A stretch of 64,000 nt of DNA from Theocolax elegans (lineage: Eukaryota > Arthropoda > Insecta > Hymenoptera > Cerocephalidae), in assembly GCA_026168455.1 (NCBI GenBank), contig CM047431.1, positions 61,710,910 through 61,774,909 on the forward strand. Direction: 5' to 3'. This document shows, piece after piece, positions 47,420 through 57,667 of the stretch. The position numbers and the translations under genes were made by a program. Each line of letters starts with the position of its first letter. The first letter of the stretch is position 1. Below the pieces are notes generated by a model. It did no database searches. It had not been told where the DNA came from and saw nothing but the letters and a program-made list of their open reading frames with translations.

Positions 47420-50400
47420 ATGTCGATCAACGATTTTGTTATTCCTTTGGACAAGGATGAGCTTGTTCGCACTTATTTTATTGGTAATTACAGTCATCGC
47501 AATATCGTGCTTGTGCAGAACATCAACAAAGAAATAAATCATAAGGGTTGAGAGTTTGTTTTAACTATTTTTGTGTATCGATAGTGTGGTTGCAAGTTTG
47601 TCATTGCGTTTGATTGTTATAGGCATTAGTCAACAGCAAATATCCGAAAGAAATGCTGCTGATTTGATTGAAGAAAAGTTGGATTTGCTGTTTTCCGTGA
47701 TTGTCTATGGCAATAAACTGGAAATGGTCATTTATCTACGAGTGTTCGATAAAGTGCTAAAAAGTAATGGATTGATTTAGTATTTTGTATTAGTATTTTA
47801 CGTTTAATGTTTATTTATCATACTTTTACATTTCTTTTGTTTTTCAGTACTGCAAAATCTTGTCGCTTATTAGGAAACGAAAACTGAACATTCACAAGAA
47901 TTGATTCTTGAGCCAAATGAGAAAGTTAAGTTGCTTGCAGCAAATAAGATCTGTACTTACCTTGTATCGACAATGATGTGCGTCATAGAAGAAGTCATTA
48001 CTAATAGTAATGATAATATGGATGCAGGAAACAAGGTACATATTAATTTGATAGTCAATATTTATTATTTTTCATAGTTGAAAGATTAAAAAGTGTATAA
48101 TGATACATTTATTTTATATTACTTAGCATGGTAAAAAATCTGTTCCAAAATCAGATATTGCTGAGCAATGGGATGTGGAAAGAGAAAAGGCACTAGAAAC
48201 GCTATATCGATGGCTGCAACTACCATTAAAGTATCTATGGACTCCTACTATTGTAGAAGATGCATTTGTGGGGTATGTAATAAATAATACTATAATAATG
48301 TCTCTAACTTTAAACAATGTTATTTAATTATTTTATAGAACTGTGAGTCAAATTTGTTACAAGATATTGGAAACAACAAAAGACATCAAGTCAAAAACTG
48401 TTAGAAACTTAATTTTTCAGGTAAATTAACATAAATTATATTTATATAATTATAAATCTAAACGTACATTATTTTAATATCAAAATATAAGTGTTATTTA
48501 ATATTATGAAATACTTTTTATAGATTCTTGGTACATTGGTGAAAAGATATAATCATGGAATAGCATGCGTTGTTAGAATTATACAATTGGCAAAGTTTCA
48601 ATCAGTGAAAGATAATCTGGCAATTGTTTATAAAGAAATCTATTTAGATTCAAACAGTCAACAATCTCCACGTGCAAAAGCATTGTCATCTGTTAAATCT
48701 CTTATTCAATTATTAGATGGTATGAAGCCTGGACAAAGTACTGCACTTGCTAAGCTTATTGTTTCTTGGAGACAAAATGGAGAATTAGATGCTGAGGCGC
48801 TTAAGGTATGAATCTCATACCGAAATATTAATAATTTTAACCCATTAAGTCCCAAAATGACATTTTTTAATCACGGTTTTCAACGGCTGTACTATCTGAT
48901 AAAAAAAGCTGTAAAAAATTTGAAAGATAGTGTTTCCGACGTAAAATTAACTGATCTTTCAGAATATGATATTCATTTTTTCAAAAAATGCACCTTTGAC
49001 GAGCTATTTAGGTTTTTTTGCAAAAATAACGCGAATTTTCGAACCTCTTTTTTTTTTATCGAACGTTTTCGTATTGAAATCTCATAAGGATTCTTGTTAT
49101 AACTATGAAAACCACGTCAAATGATCCTAAACTTGAAGTTAAGTCATTGACAATTGTCAAATTTCATGTGGAAATACACAAAATGGCGGCCTAAAGATAG
49201 AAAAAATGTCAAAATCTTGAGGAATTTTTTACTCAAAAACGATGGACTTTAGGAAAAAATTTTATAGAATAAAAAGTTCTTAGAATTCATCAAAGAATAC
49301 GCTGGAATTTTTTCAGAATTTTTCGACGACTTTATTAAATTTTCAAAAAATTTGCACTTTTGAAAAATCCAAAAAGTCGTCAAAAAATTCTGAAAAAATT
49401 CCAGCGTATTCTTTGATGAATTCTAAGAACTTTTTATCCTATAAAATTTTTTTCTAAAGTCCATCGTTTTCTAATAAACGTTCACTGAAGTCTATTTTTG
49501 TCTATTATTTACGTTTTGCTGATGACAACATTTTTATATTACTTTGAATAAGTAATATCAGTTCTATTATAATATAAGTATAATTATAAGTAATATAATT
49601 ACTTATAGTGATAATTTATATTATTAGTTTACCAAACTACAGCATTCTTTTATATATATTTCCTTCACAATTCATAACTGAGATATAATACTATTATTTT
49701 GAGCAGAAATTATTCTATCAATGTCTTGTTTTATGAAGATACGTCATTTGAAAGAAATTGCAATTTTATGGCAAATCTCCAAAAAACCTATTTTTTTCAA
49801 TGTTCTGTATTATCGACCATGAAATTTATCAGTAATATTAAAAAACAGATAAAAATAATAAAAAAATATATACTGTAAAGAAATATTTTTTAATAAAATA
49901 ATGTGAAAAAATATTGTTACATCCCATATGAAATCAGAAATAAACAGTAATACAATAACGAACCATAACGCAAAATTCGTAAATAATAGACAAAAATAGA
50001 CTTCAGTGAACGTTTATTAGAAAACGATGGACTTTAGAAAAAAATTTTATAGGATAAAAAGTTCTTAGAATTCATCAAAGAATACGCTGGAATTTTTTCA
50101 GAATTTTTTGACGACTTTTTGGATTTTTCAAAAGTGCAAATTTTTTGAAAATTTAATAAAGTCGTCGAAAAATTCTGAAAAAATTCCAGCGTATTCTTTG
50201 ATGAATTCTAAGAACTTTTTATTCTATAAAATTTTTTCCTAAAGTCCATCGTTTTTGAGTAAAAAATTCCTCAAGATTTTGACATTTTTTCTATCTTTAG
50301 GCCGCCATTTTGTGTATTTCCACATGAAATTTGACAATTGTCAATGACTTAACTTCAAGTTTAGGATCATTTGACGTGGTTTTCATAGTTATAACAAGAA

Positions 50401-51116
50401 TCCTTATGAGATTTCAATACGAAAACGTTCGATAAAAAAAAAAGAGGTTCGAAAATTCGCGTTATTTTTGCAAAAAAACCTAAATAGCTCGTCAAAGGTG
50501 CATTTTTTGAAAAAATGAATATCATATTCTGAAAGATCAGTTAATTTTACGTCGGAAACACTATCTTTCAAATTTTTTACAGCTTTTTTTATCAGATAGT
50601 ACAGCCGTTGAAAACCGTGATTAAAAAATGTCATTTTGGGACTTAATGGGTTAAATAAATCGTTGCGTAAAATTAATGATTAATTTCATTTGATATCAGG
50701 TGATGTGGGAAATGTTTTCATTAAAATTGCCAAATGTAACACCCGAAGAAAGTAGAGCAGCTATGATGCTTTTGACAATGGCAGCTGAGATAGAATCAAA
50801 CATTATCACTGATAATCTAGATCACGTTCTCATTAAAGTTGGGTTTGGCCCAAGAGGTCAAAGTGATTTATTATTGGCTAGAGACACGTGTAGAGCTGGC
50901 TTAGCTATTAAACAAGATGATTCTCAGGATGTAGATAAATCTCCTATTAGGTAAATAATACAAAATTTAATTTTTTTTTCTATTCAATTAAATACAACAT
51001 ATTTAATATTTTGTCATTTTATTACAGATATCCTAACGATCACGAGATGTTTAATCAAATAAGTACACTTTTGAAGGAAAGATTTTTCGACGAAAATGAG
51101 AACGGTTATATTTCTT
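47420..51116 (+). pseudogene. NCAPD2: Condensin subunit Cap-D2 (NCAPD2), decayed 5' half
   Basis: Exon-like blocks are 47420-47546, 47623-47763, 47848-48035, 48127-48272, 48339-48420, 48524-48805, 50700-50950 and 51028-about 51116. The translated blocks match Cap-D2: LYRWLQLPLKYLWTPTIVED, ILGTLVKRYNHGIACVVRII, VMWEMFSLKLPNVTPEESRA, and YPNDHEMFNQISTLLKERFF with GYISFAT. Decay: the phase-1 join of block 2 to block 3 meets TAG at 47871-47873, and the only stop-free acceptor is out of phase. In block 6, RIIQLAKF jumps directly to VKDNLAIVYKEIYLD, which by family alignment from memory drops about 300 residues. The coding ends mid-exon at about 51116. Known role of the intact protein: HEAT-repeat subunit of condensin I. 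The full gene is probably elsewhere, perhaps starting at 63971. Confidence 0.8.
48841..50650. mobile_element. 1.8 kb piggyBac-like palindromic element with 675-bp arms
   Basis: Flanked by TTAA on both sides (48837-48840 and 50651-50654), with ends CCCATTAAGTCCC and its inverse. Left arm 48841 to about 49517 and right arm about 49974-50650 are nearly identical inverted copies, each with its own inner palindrome (about 49236-49470). The centre of about 455 bp is AT-rich and non-coding. It sits in the intron between NCAPD2 blocks 6 and 7. The mirrored 76-residue open frames in the arms (48857-49087 and its inverse) have no known motif. It is the same family as 32757-33465. Confidence 0.8.
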
Positions 51117-51545
51117 TTGCTACATTTACTAACTACATTATTTTTACATCGATACACAAAAATAGTTAAATCAAACTCTCAACCCTTACCATTTATTTCT
51201 TTGTTGATGTTCTGCACATGGACAATCACGGAAAACAGCAAATCCAACTTTTCTTCAATCAAATCAGCAGCATTTCTTTCGGATATTTGCTGTTGACTAA
51301 TGCCTATAACAATCAAACGCAATGACAAACTTGCAACCACACTATCGATACACAAAAATAGTTAAAACAAACTCTCAACCCTTATGATTTATTTCTGTGT
51401 TGATGTTCTGCACAAGCACGATATTGCGATGACTGTAATTACCAATAAAATAAGTGCGAACAAGCTCATCCTTGTCCAAAGGAATAACAAAATCGTTGAT
51501 CGACATTTTGTTAAATAAAGATATCACATTACACTAAATAGAACG
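51117..51545 (-). pseudogene. NCAPD2: Inverted NCAPD2 exon 1 and 2 copy (copy 3)
   Basis: On the minus strand, ATG at 51506-51504 gives SINDFVIPLDKDELVRTYFI, HRNIVLVQNINTEINHKG, then ISQQQISERNAADLIEEKLD LLFSVIVHVQNINKEIN. The second block ends AATG/GTAAGG, a good donor, whereas the matching place after exon 1 reads AATCATAAGG. So the VQNINKEIN segment exists twice and one donor is mutated. Downstream it runs into the truncated Cap-D2 block in opposite orientation at about 51117. Confidence 0.7.
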
Positions 51546-52746
51546 TGAGTGCTCTCTAACCGACCCTACCCCAGCCCAACGACCCTTCGAAATATAATAA
51601 AAAAAAAATGCTAATCAACGTATTTTTAATTGTACTTTTAAAATAAAAAAGAAATTTTAATTGTACCCCCGTAGTTTTTTAGAAAAAAAATCCTAAAGTA
51701 TCAGAACACTAATCCGCCAATAACTCCTTTTAAAGTGGCTTTAACGTTAAAGAAAAGGTGCAGAAAAATTGTACCTTTTTTATACTTAATTGTACCACCA
51801 TTACTTTTACGAAATAATTAATAAAATAAATAAAAACTCTAAAAAATTATACTGATATAATGCAACTATATTTCCAGCCACTGCGCATGCGTGATCACCG
51901 GAAATACGAAAAACGCATGCGTAGGAGCTTTCTTATGGCGCGTTATTTAAAAGTCATGAAAAATTCAACAAATGCACAAAAGTTGTTATAAAAAATAGTC
52001 AACGATGTATTTTCATTTATATTTCATAGACTTTATAGAAAATTTAATTGTACCACCTGAGATTTTGAGAAAAAAAAAGTTATTATCAGGTTACAGATGG
52101 AAACGTTGAAAGCAGCGTGCACAACAGCAGTTTAACAATTAAAAGACGTATTAAATATTCTTTTTCATTTGTTTTTAATTGTACCATCATTAGTTTGTTG
52201 GTTTACACATTAAATTTGAGCAGAGATAATTAAATAATTACCAGCGAATGCAAGCATGGGCATCACGCATGCGCAGTTGTGGCGTACGAGAAGGCGGGCG
52301 ATTTAAAATTTAAAGAAACGTGAAAGTTGGTATAATGACACTGAAAAAAATAGTCAACGATGTATTTTTATTTATATTTAATAGACTTTACAGAAACATT
52401 AATTGTACCATTTGAAATTTCGAGAAAAAAAAAATTATTACCGGGTTACAGATGGAAAGGTTGGAAGGGGCGTGCACAACAGACGTTTAACAATTAAAAG
52501 GCATATTAAATATTCTTTTTTATTTGTTCTTAATTGTAACATCATTAATTTATTGGTTGATGTATTAAATTTAATAATCATAAATTATATTAAAATGATA
52601 CGGGAGTCACTGGGATGCAACGACAGCGCATGCGCAAGACTATTTTGTCATAACCTCTTTACAAAAATAAATTGAATCGGTTTAAATTATTACAAGATTT
52701 TTTCGCAATCAGTTTGAAGATTGTCATCATCGAAGATAATACAATA
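51477..52746. repeat. Left arm of a giant inverted repeat
   Basis: 51477-52608 is the near-identical inverse of 62870-64000, and the arms probably continue past the window end. After a 50-bp gap, 52664-52746 pairs with 60378-60460. The arm starts in NCAPD2 exon 1 and then holds non-coding sequence with a direct repeat of about 355 bp (units from about 52001 and 52356) and scattered GCGCATGCG and AATTGTACC motifs. I see no transposase, so this may be a duplicated intergenic segment and not a transposon terminus. Confidence 0.85.
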
Positions 52747-52896
52747 TTTTGAACTCAAACATTTGTAATGTGTCAGTCAAGTTTGGGTATCATCTTTTGT
52801 ATTTATGAAATAAAAGCAAAGTAAAACGTTATTACATAAACAATTAGAATACTTTTTATTTAAATACATACAATTCTCCATTTTTCATAAATTTAT

Positions 52897-53320
52897 TTAT
52901 TCAGGATTACCGGAATTTTCGAGTTCACTCGAACTTTCGTCTGAATCGACCTGAAATATTGATGCATAATAAATTTTTCACCGCACATAGACCGAAAGTA
53001 CCACATTCCCTCCCGACACCGAAAAAGGAATGTGTTATTTTCGGCCTACTGGTGGTGAAAAATAGTATACATCCCACGGGAGGTAAAATGGTCACCCCAT
53101 AGCACATGTTTGCCACCCTCGCCTTCGGCTCAGGTGCCAATTTACATGTGCTATGGACTGACCAATACTTTACCTCCCTAGGTGTGTAATATACTATTTA
53201 GTGCCTATGTAAACTAACAAAAGTATCATATACAATTTTTTCTTGCTTTTTTTCCAAGCGCAATCAGTTTTTCTCTGTAAGCAGTAAGTTTATTGTCTTG
53301 AACTGCTAAAAACATTAATA
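52897..53320 (-). pseudogene. USO1: USO1/p115 last exons, inverted copy
   Basis: On the minus strand, about 53320-53252 reads DLLMFLAVQDNKLTAYREKL IALG, and 52950-52897 reads VDSDESSSELENSGNPE with stop TAA. It differs from the plus copy by one residue (Glu for Asp). The intron between them carries the 225-bp insertion at 52979-53203. The donor is also mutated here (AAAAAGCAAGAA). Confidence 0.7.
52979..53203. mobile_element. Insertion made of two adjacent hairpins
   Basis: This segment is present in the left palindrome arm but absent at the equivalent point of the right arm (53556-53562), so filled and empty sites can be compared. The first hairpin has ends TTTTTCACCGCACATAGACC and GGCCTACTGGTGGTGAAAAA. 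The second has ends AATAGTATACATCCCACGGG and CCTAGGTGTGTAATATACTA, with inner ATAGCACATG/CATGTGCTAT. The open frame across it (MAPEPKARVANMCYG...) is not a gene. Confidence 0.65.
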
Positions 53321-53369
53321 AATCTTCTTGATCGTTCATTAATAAATCTTCTTGACAAAGTAACAACAG

Positions 53370-53637
53370 ATCTTGCAAAAATATTGGAACAGAAAATTGA
53401 AGAGTGCAATAAAATCAAAACCGATCAAAAAGATTTATTAATGTTTCTAGCAGTTCAAGACAATAAACTTACTGCTTACAGAGAAAAACTGATTGCGCTT
53501 GGAGAAAAAGAAAGAAAAAATTGTGTATGATATTTTGTTAGTTTACATAGGCACTAAAAATTTATTATGCATCAATATTTCAGGTCGATTCAGACGAAAG
53601 TTCGAGTGAACTGGATAATTCCGGTAATCCTGAATAA
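53370..53637 (+). pseudogene. USO1: USO1/p115 last two exons, plus-strand copy
   Basis: The block 53370-53510 reads DLAKILEQKIEECNKIKTDQ then KDLLMFLAVQDNKLTAYREK LIALGEK, a coiled coil whose DLLxxLAxQDxKL core matches the C-terminal end of p115/USO1. The next block, 53584-53637 after ATATTTCAG, reads VDSDESSSELDNSGNPE and TAA, the expected acidic tail. The donor after GAAAAAG reads AAAGAA in place of GTAAGA, so splicing is broken. Known role of the intact protein: golgin-type tether for ER-to-Golgi vesicles. Only the tail is present and no start or globular head is nearby. Confidence 0.72.
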
Positions 53638-54006
53638 ATAAATTTATGAAAAATGGAGAATTGTATGTATTTAAATAAAAAGTATTCTAATTGTTTATGT
53701 AATAACGTTTTACTTTGCTTTTATTTCATAAATACAAAAGATGATACCCAAACTTGACTGACACATTACAAATGTTTGAGTTCAAAATCTATCTATATTA
53801 TATTAAGCTGCTTCCATGAAAAACCTTTCTCACTTTCTGTGACGTCAATCTATTTGTATGACGTAATTGTCGAAATGACGATATTTTTTGATAAATAGAT
53901 GTATCACATGTTTTTTGACGCACTGTTGGGGGTTAATGTTTTTAGTTGCTTTTTTAAAAGGGGTAAAATTTGAAGGGGGTAGGGGTGGTGGTATGGGGTG
54001 TACCCT

Positions 54007-54930
54007 GACCACCTAGACATCGTCTTCAGGAAGTGACAATTTTTTTTGCATATTCAAGCAGGGTGGCACACTACTTACCAGTAGACAATGTCCAGATGAC
54101 CCGGAGGTCACCCTAACCACCTGGACATCGTCTTCAGGAAGTGACAATTTTTTTTGCATATTCAAGCAGGGTGGCATACTACTTACCAGTAGACGATGTC
54201 CAGATGACCCGGAGGTCACCCTGACCACCTGGACATCGTCTTCAGGAAGTGACAATTTTTTTTTGCATATTTAAGCAGGGTGGTACACTACTTACCAGTA
54301 GACGATGTCCAGATGACCCGGAGGTCACCCTGACCACCTGGACATCGTCTTCAGGAAGTGACAATTTTTTTTGCATATTCAAGCAGGGTGGCACACTACA
54401 TACCAGTAGACGATGTCCAAATGACCCGGAGGTCACCCTGACCACCTGGACATCGTCTTCAGGAAGTGACAATTTTTTTTTGCATATTCAAGCAGGGTGG
54501 TACACTACTTACCAGTAGACGATGTCCAGATGACCCGGAGGTCACCCAGACCACCTGGACATCGTCTTCAGGAAGTGACAATTTTTTTTGCATATTCAAG
54601 CAGGGTGGTACACTACTTACCAGTAGACGATGTCCAGATGACCCGGAGGTCACCCTGACCACCTGGACATCGTCTTCAGGAAGTGACAATTTTTTTTTGC
54701 ATATTCAAGCAGGGTGGTACACTACTTACCAGTAGACGATGTCCAGATGACCCGGAGGTCACCCTGACCACCTGGACATCGTCTCAGGAAGTGACAATTT
54801 TTTTTTGCATATTCAAGCAGGGTGGTACACTACTTACCAGTAGACGATGTCCAGATGACCCGGAGGTCACCCTGACCACCTGGACATCGTCTTCAGGAAG
54901 TGACAATTTTTTTACATATTCAAGCAGGTT
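54007..54930. repeat. 108-bp tandem array, about 8.5 units
   Basis: Nine occurrences of the GACCACCTGGACATCGTC motif, spaced about 108 bp apart from 54007 to 54871. Each unit also holds GACGATGTCCAGATGACC, so GACGATGTCCAG and CTGGACATCGTC form a 12-bp inverted pair in every unit. Units are highly similar, with small changes in a T run (8-9 T). The period is 36 codons, which leaves open frames on both strands. These are not considered genes. Confidence 0.9.
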
Positions 54931-57181
54931 GGCAATTCAGAAACTTTTAAAGGACGATTTCATTTCTAATCGGTAGTCTAAAGGTTAAAATGTAAAGTTT
55001 CCAAACCGAAAATATAAAAATGTGATTTGTGTTAATAGTACTTTGAGTAATAAATACCAAATACACTATAATTTTTTTTCCTTGAATGAGAATAGAGTAC
55101 AATGTTATGTCGTATTCTCTTCAACATGAACAGAACACGTAATTTTTTGATATAATTTTTATAGTTTAAATTTGTTTTATTTATAATTTTTTATGAATAA
55201 TTGAAATATGTCAAATGTCATGGAGGAGAAAAGGAATTAATTAAAAACACATACAATTGAGCCGTTAAACATTCATTTATTTGGCTCGAAAGGGGAAAAG
55301 CCTCGCGGCATAAAAACCCCTTGAATTACAAGCTGTTAATTAGATTAATGTGTTAAGTGAAGGTGCGAGTTATATGTATGTATTTGTGTGTATGAGTGTA
55401 ATGTTGAATCGATCTAGGGATCGATTGCGTGTGAATTCACGTTAGGAGGAGGCGAACTCGACTCCGTGAACCGGCCACGTGTTACCGATAGCTTAAAACG
55501 TGAATAGGAGAAGACTGGCTTCGATCCTTGTGATTGGCGAGGACGCGCAATCAATAATGTGATGATCAGTCACACTATTAGCTGATTGCAGCAAGGCTGA
55601 TTCAGCAAGAGATCACGCTAGAGATCTGTATTCGCGACGTAATCACCGAAATACGCGTTAAACACGGTACATGTAAACTGTAGCGAAAATCGGGAATACT
55701 TTAAAATATCGTACACAACGGCGATACTAACTCGTCAAACTGATCAAAGCCGAGAAGAGATTCGCGCTGCACGAGGTGTCAAGGTAGACTGACTACTCGT
55801 CCGTTCGGCAATTGCATTGTGTCCCTTTTGGAGGGTTTTTAGAGGGAGCAAGGGTCACTCGATCGCACTCTGGGATTTTCCGTCGGCAACTACATATGTT
55901 ATTAAATAGAAATCACGGCGTCTGGGTTTTCCCGGTCATATAAGACATGTGTACCACGGTCTATTCATGTGCAGCGTAACAGGCTCGAACACGTCCGTTA
56001 TACACGTTCCAACAGGTAGAAACCCTTATTGTTAACTTGATTGAGCGGTATATTAAAATTATTTATTTTCTGTATGTAAACCTTTGATATTTTCTTTAAA
56101 ATCCCGGCGAAATTAATGTCGTTTACTATTTATTCATTTGCGACGGAACATACAATCTTGTTTCCAAAACTTTCTTTTCTAAAAAAATGCAAGGTTAAGA
56201 AAATACTCATTAGGTATAAAGGAATAGATACATTCCGACCCAGACAGCACTTCATATTGCAGCGATATTGTTGGAATAATGTCATATTGCTACAATATTG
56301 TCAACATACATTGTCTGATTTTAGTATTTCATTAATTAATGAACGCATTAATGAGGATAATAATTTAAGCTAAAGAATTGTTGTATTGTCTTATGTTTTG
56401 ACGAAAATTCGTACTATATTTCTAATTACCTATAACCAAATTTTTTAATTCTTTTGGATATGTGGGTGAAAATTATCTAACGCGCACAATTGTGTAATAG
56501 TGAAATATATCCCATTATATCATATATAAAATTACGAATAATATATTCTAAGTACAATATATGTAATTTAATGTAAGTCAGCCGTGAAACTTGATAAAAG
56601 TTGATTTTATTGCCAAGTTTAAGTTGCCTAAAGTTTGAAATATAACGTCCCCTTGCTGTAAGAAGGCCATAATCGCATATTAACTGGTGCGATTATAGGC
56701 GTATTTCTTTATTTCAAAAACGGTTTCCAAACTTAATTGTTCATTTTGATAACCACAATTAAAATTAAGTTGAAAATCTGAACATTTACTGATTTTTGAA
56801 GTGCACTGAACTTGCTGAACTTTGTAACAAACTTGTTATTAATAATAGCTGTGTTATGATTAATGTCTTTAAAATTAATTGTAAACATAAAACATTTTTC
56901 TGACCAGGTAAAATTGTTAACTTTTGGTTTACTTTAGAGGTAAAAATTTTATTTTTAGTATTTCATGATGTTAAGCAAAAAATACGGGCATGTTTTTGTG
57001 GTAATTCAGCGGTTACCTTTTTTAATGTAATTTCTCTGGTAGAGTATAATTGGAAAACTAATAAATTTTTAAAACCAATTCATAGAGTAAATTTCAGATA
57101 AAGTAACTACATAAAAACAGTATTATTCCGATGTGGAAATTTTGAATGTTAACGTAATAAAATTTAAAAAACAATCTATGT
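54931..57181. other. Interior of the fold-back element with a candidate solo LTR
   Basis: 54931-55257 is AT-rich with nothing recognised. 55258-56014 is a GC-richer block that, read on the minus strand, begins TGTTGGAACGTG and ends ACGGCTCA with an AATAAA about 20 bp before the end. This is the TG...CA form of an LTR with a polyadenylation signal. No matching 5-bp target duplication was found, so the solo-LTR call is weak. 56015-57181 is AT-rich with no gene; the 85-codon frame at 56116 has no motif. Confidence 0.35.
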
Positions 57182-57195
57182 AATCTCCCCTGGCA

Positions 57196-57623
57196 AGAGC
57201 CGCGGTGGCTCATGGGTAGAGCTCCCGACTCTCACACCGAGGGTCGTGGGTTCGATCCCAGACGTGTACCTCTGAAAATTTTTTTCATGTGCATTTTTCG
57301 AACACCGCGACTCAGTGGCTCGGCGTGTCACTATAATGTGACGCCAGTTCAGGTGCACGTGCGTGTCGTGCATTTTTCAGTGCATGAGAGACACGGGCAT
57401 CTGAACTATAGGGAACGTTAGGGACGCGAAGATGTAAAGAGGATCGCGGTGGTTCCATCGGGAGGACAGGAAACTGTAATTATTAGACTAATTACAGTGA
57501 CCGATGATATCTTCCGATGGACAACAAGCACCACTGTTTCAACTACATGTGCTTTGTTTAAAGACACACCGTTCACCTCCGTCGCTGATTAGCCCTGGCA
57601 GCATAAATAGAGCGACGTTAAAT

Positions 57624-57653
<30 letters not shown>
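57196..57653 (+). mobile_element. tRNA-derived SINE, full length
   Basis: Flanked by the 14-bp target duplication AATCTCCCCTGGCA (57182-57195 and 57654-57667). The head has a Pol III A box (TGGCTCATGGG, 57206-57216) and B box (GGTTCGATCCC, 57249-57259). A tRNA-unrelated body follows, then a poly(A) tail of about 27. The sequence around the anticodon position (CTCACACCGAG) suggests a Val-like (CAC) parent, but the cloverleaf is degenerate. The 458-bp length is long for an insect SINE. Confidence 0.88.
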
Positions 57654-57658
<5 letters not shown>

Positions 57659-57667
57659 CCCCTGGCA

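Larger units (their letters stand above)
44358..47510 (+). repeat. Tandem duplication of LINE 3' part plus flank
   Basis: Segment 44358-46117 (LINE from mid-ORF1 through poly(A), then about 640 bp of flank with NCAPD2 exon 1) is repeated at 46118-47510. The join GTGC/AAGAAG has only a GC dinucleotide in common. The second unit lacks about 367 bp (its ORF1 stops after GCAAGAGC, matching up to 45092, then enters a short A run). Only a handful of substitutions separate the units, so the event is recent. Confidence 0.85.
52746..53788. repeat. Palindrome built from the 3' end of USO1/p115
   Basis: 52746-52977 is the inverse of about 53557-53788, and 53204-53320 is the inverse of about 53450-53556. 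The left arm has an extra segment of about 225 bp (52979-53203). The arms hold the last exons and 3' untranslated region of a USO1-like gene in both orientations. The central, unpaired part is about 53321-53449. Confidence 0.8.

Noticed and set aside
47321..47551. Longer N-terminus for NCAPD2 starting MMAPLSFSTSDSG
   Set aside because: The ATG at 47420 matches the usual short Cap-D2 start, and copies 3 and 4 lack this upstream coding while keeping MSINDFVIPL.
48857..49087. 76-codon frame present in both arms of the 1.8 kb palindrome
   Set aside because: It is duplicated because the arms are identical. AT-rich Phe/Lys-rich peptide with no motif and no other coding evidence.
52925..53140. 71-codon frame MAPEPKARVANMCYG
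   Set aside because: It lies across the hairpin insertion and the inverse of USO1 exon sequence. It is a repeat shadow.
54007..54930. CRISPR-like reading of the 108-bp array
   Set aside because: Units are uniform with no variable spacers, the genome is eukaryotic, and the same units form the ends of a fold-back element.
57196..57270. Functional tRNA gene
   Set aside because: A and B boxes are present but stems are degenerate, and the sequence continues into a SINE body with poly(A) and target duplication.
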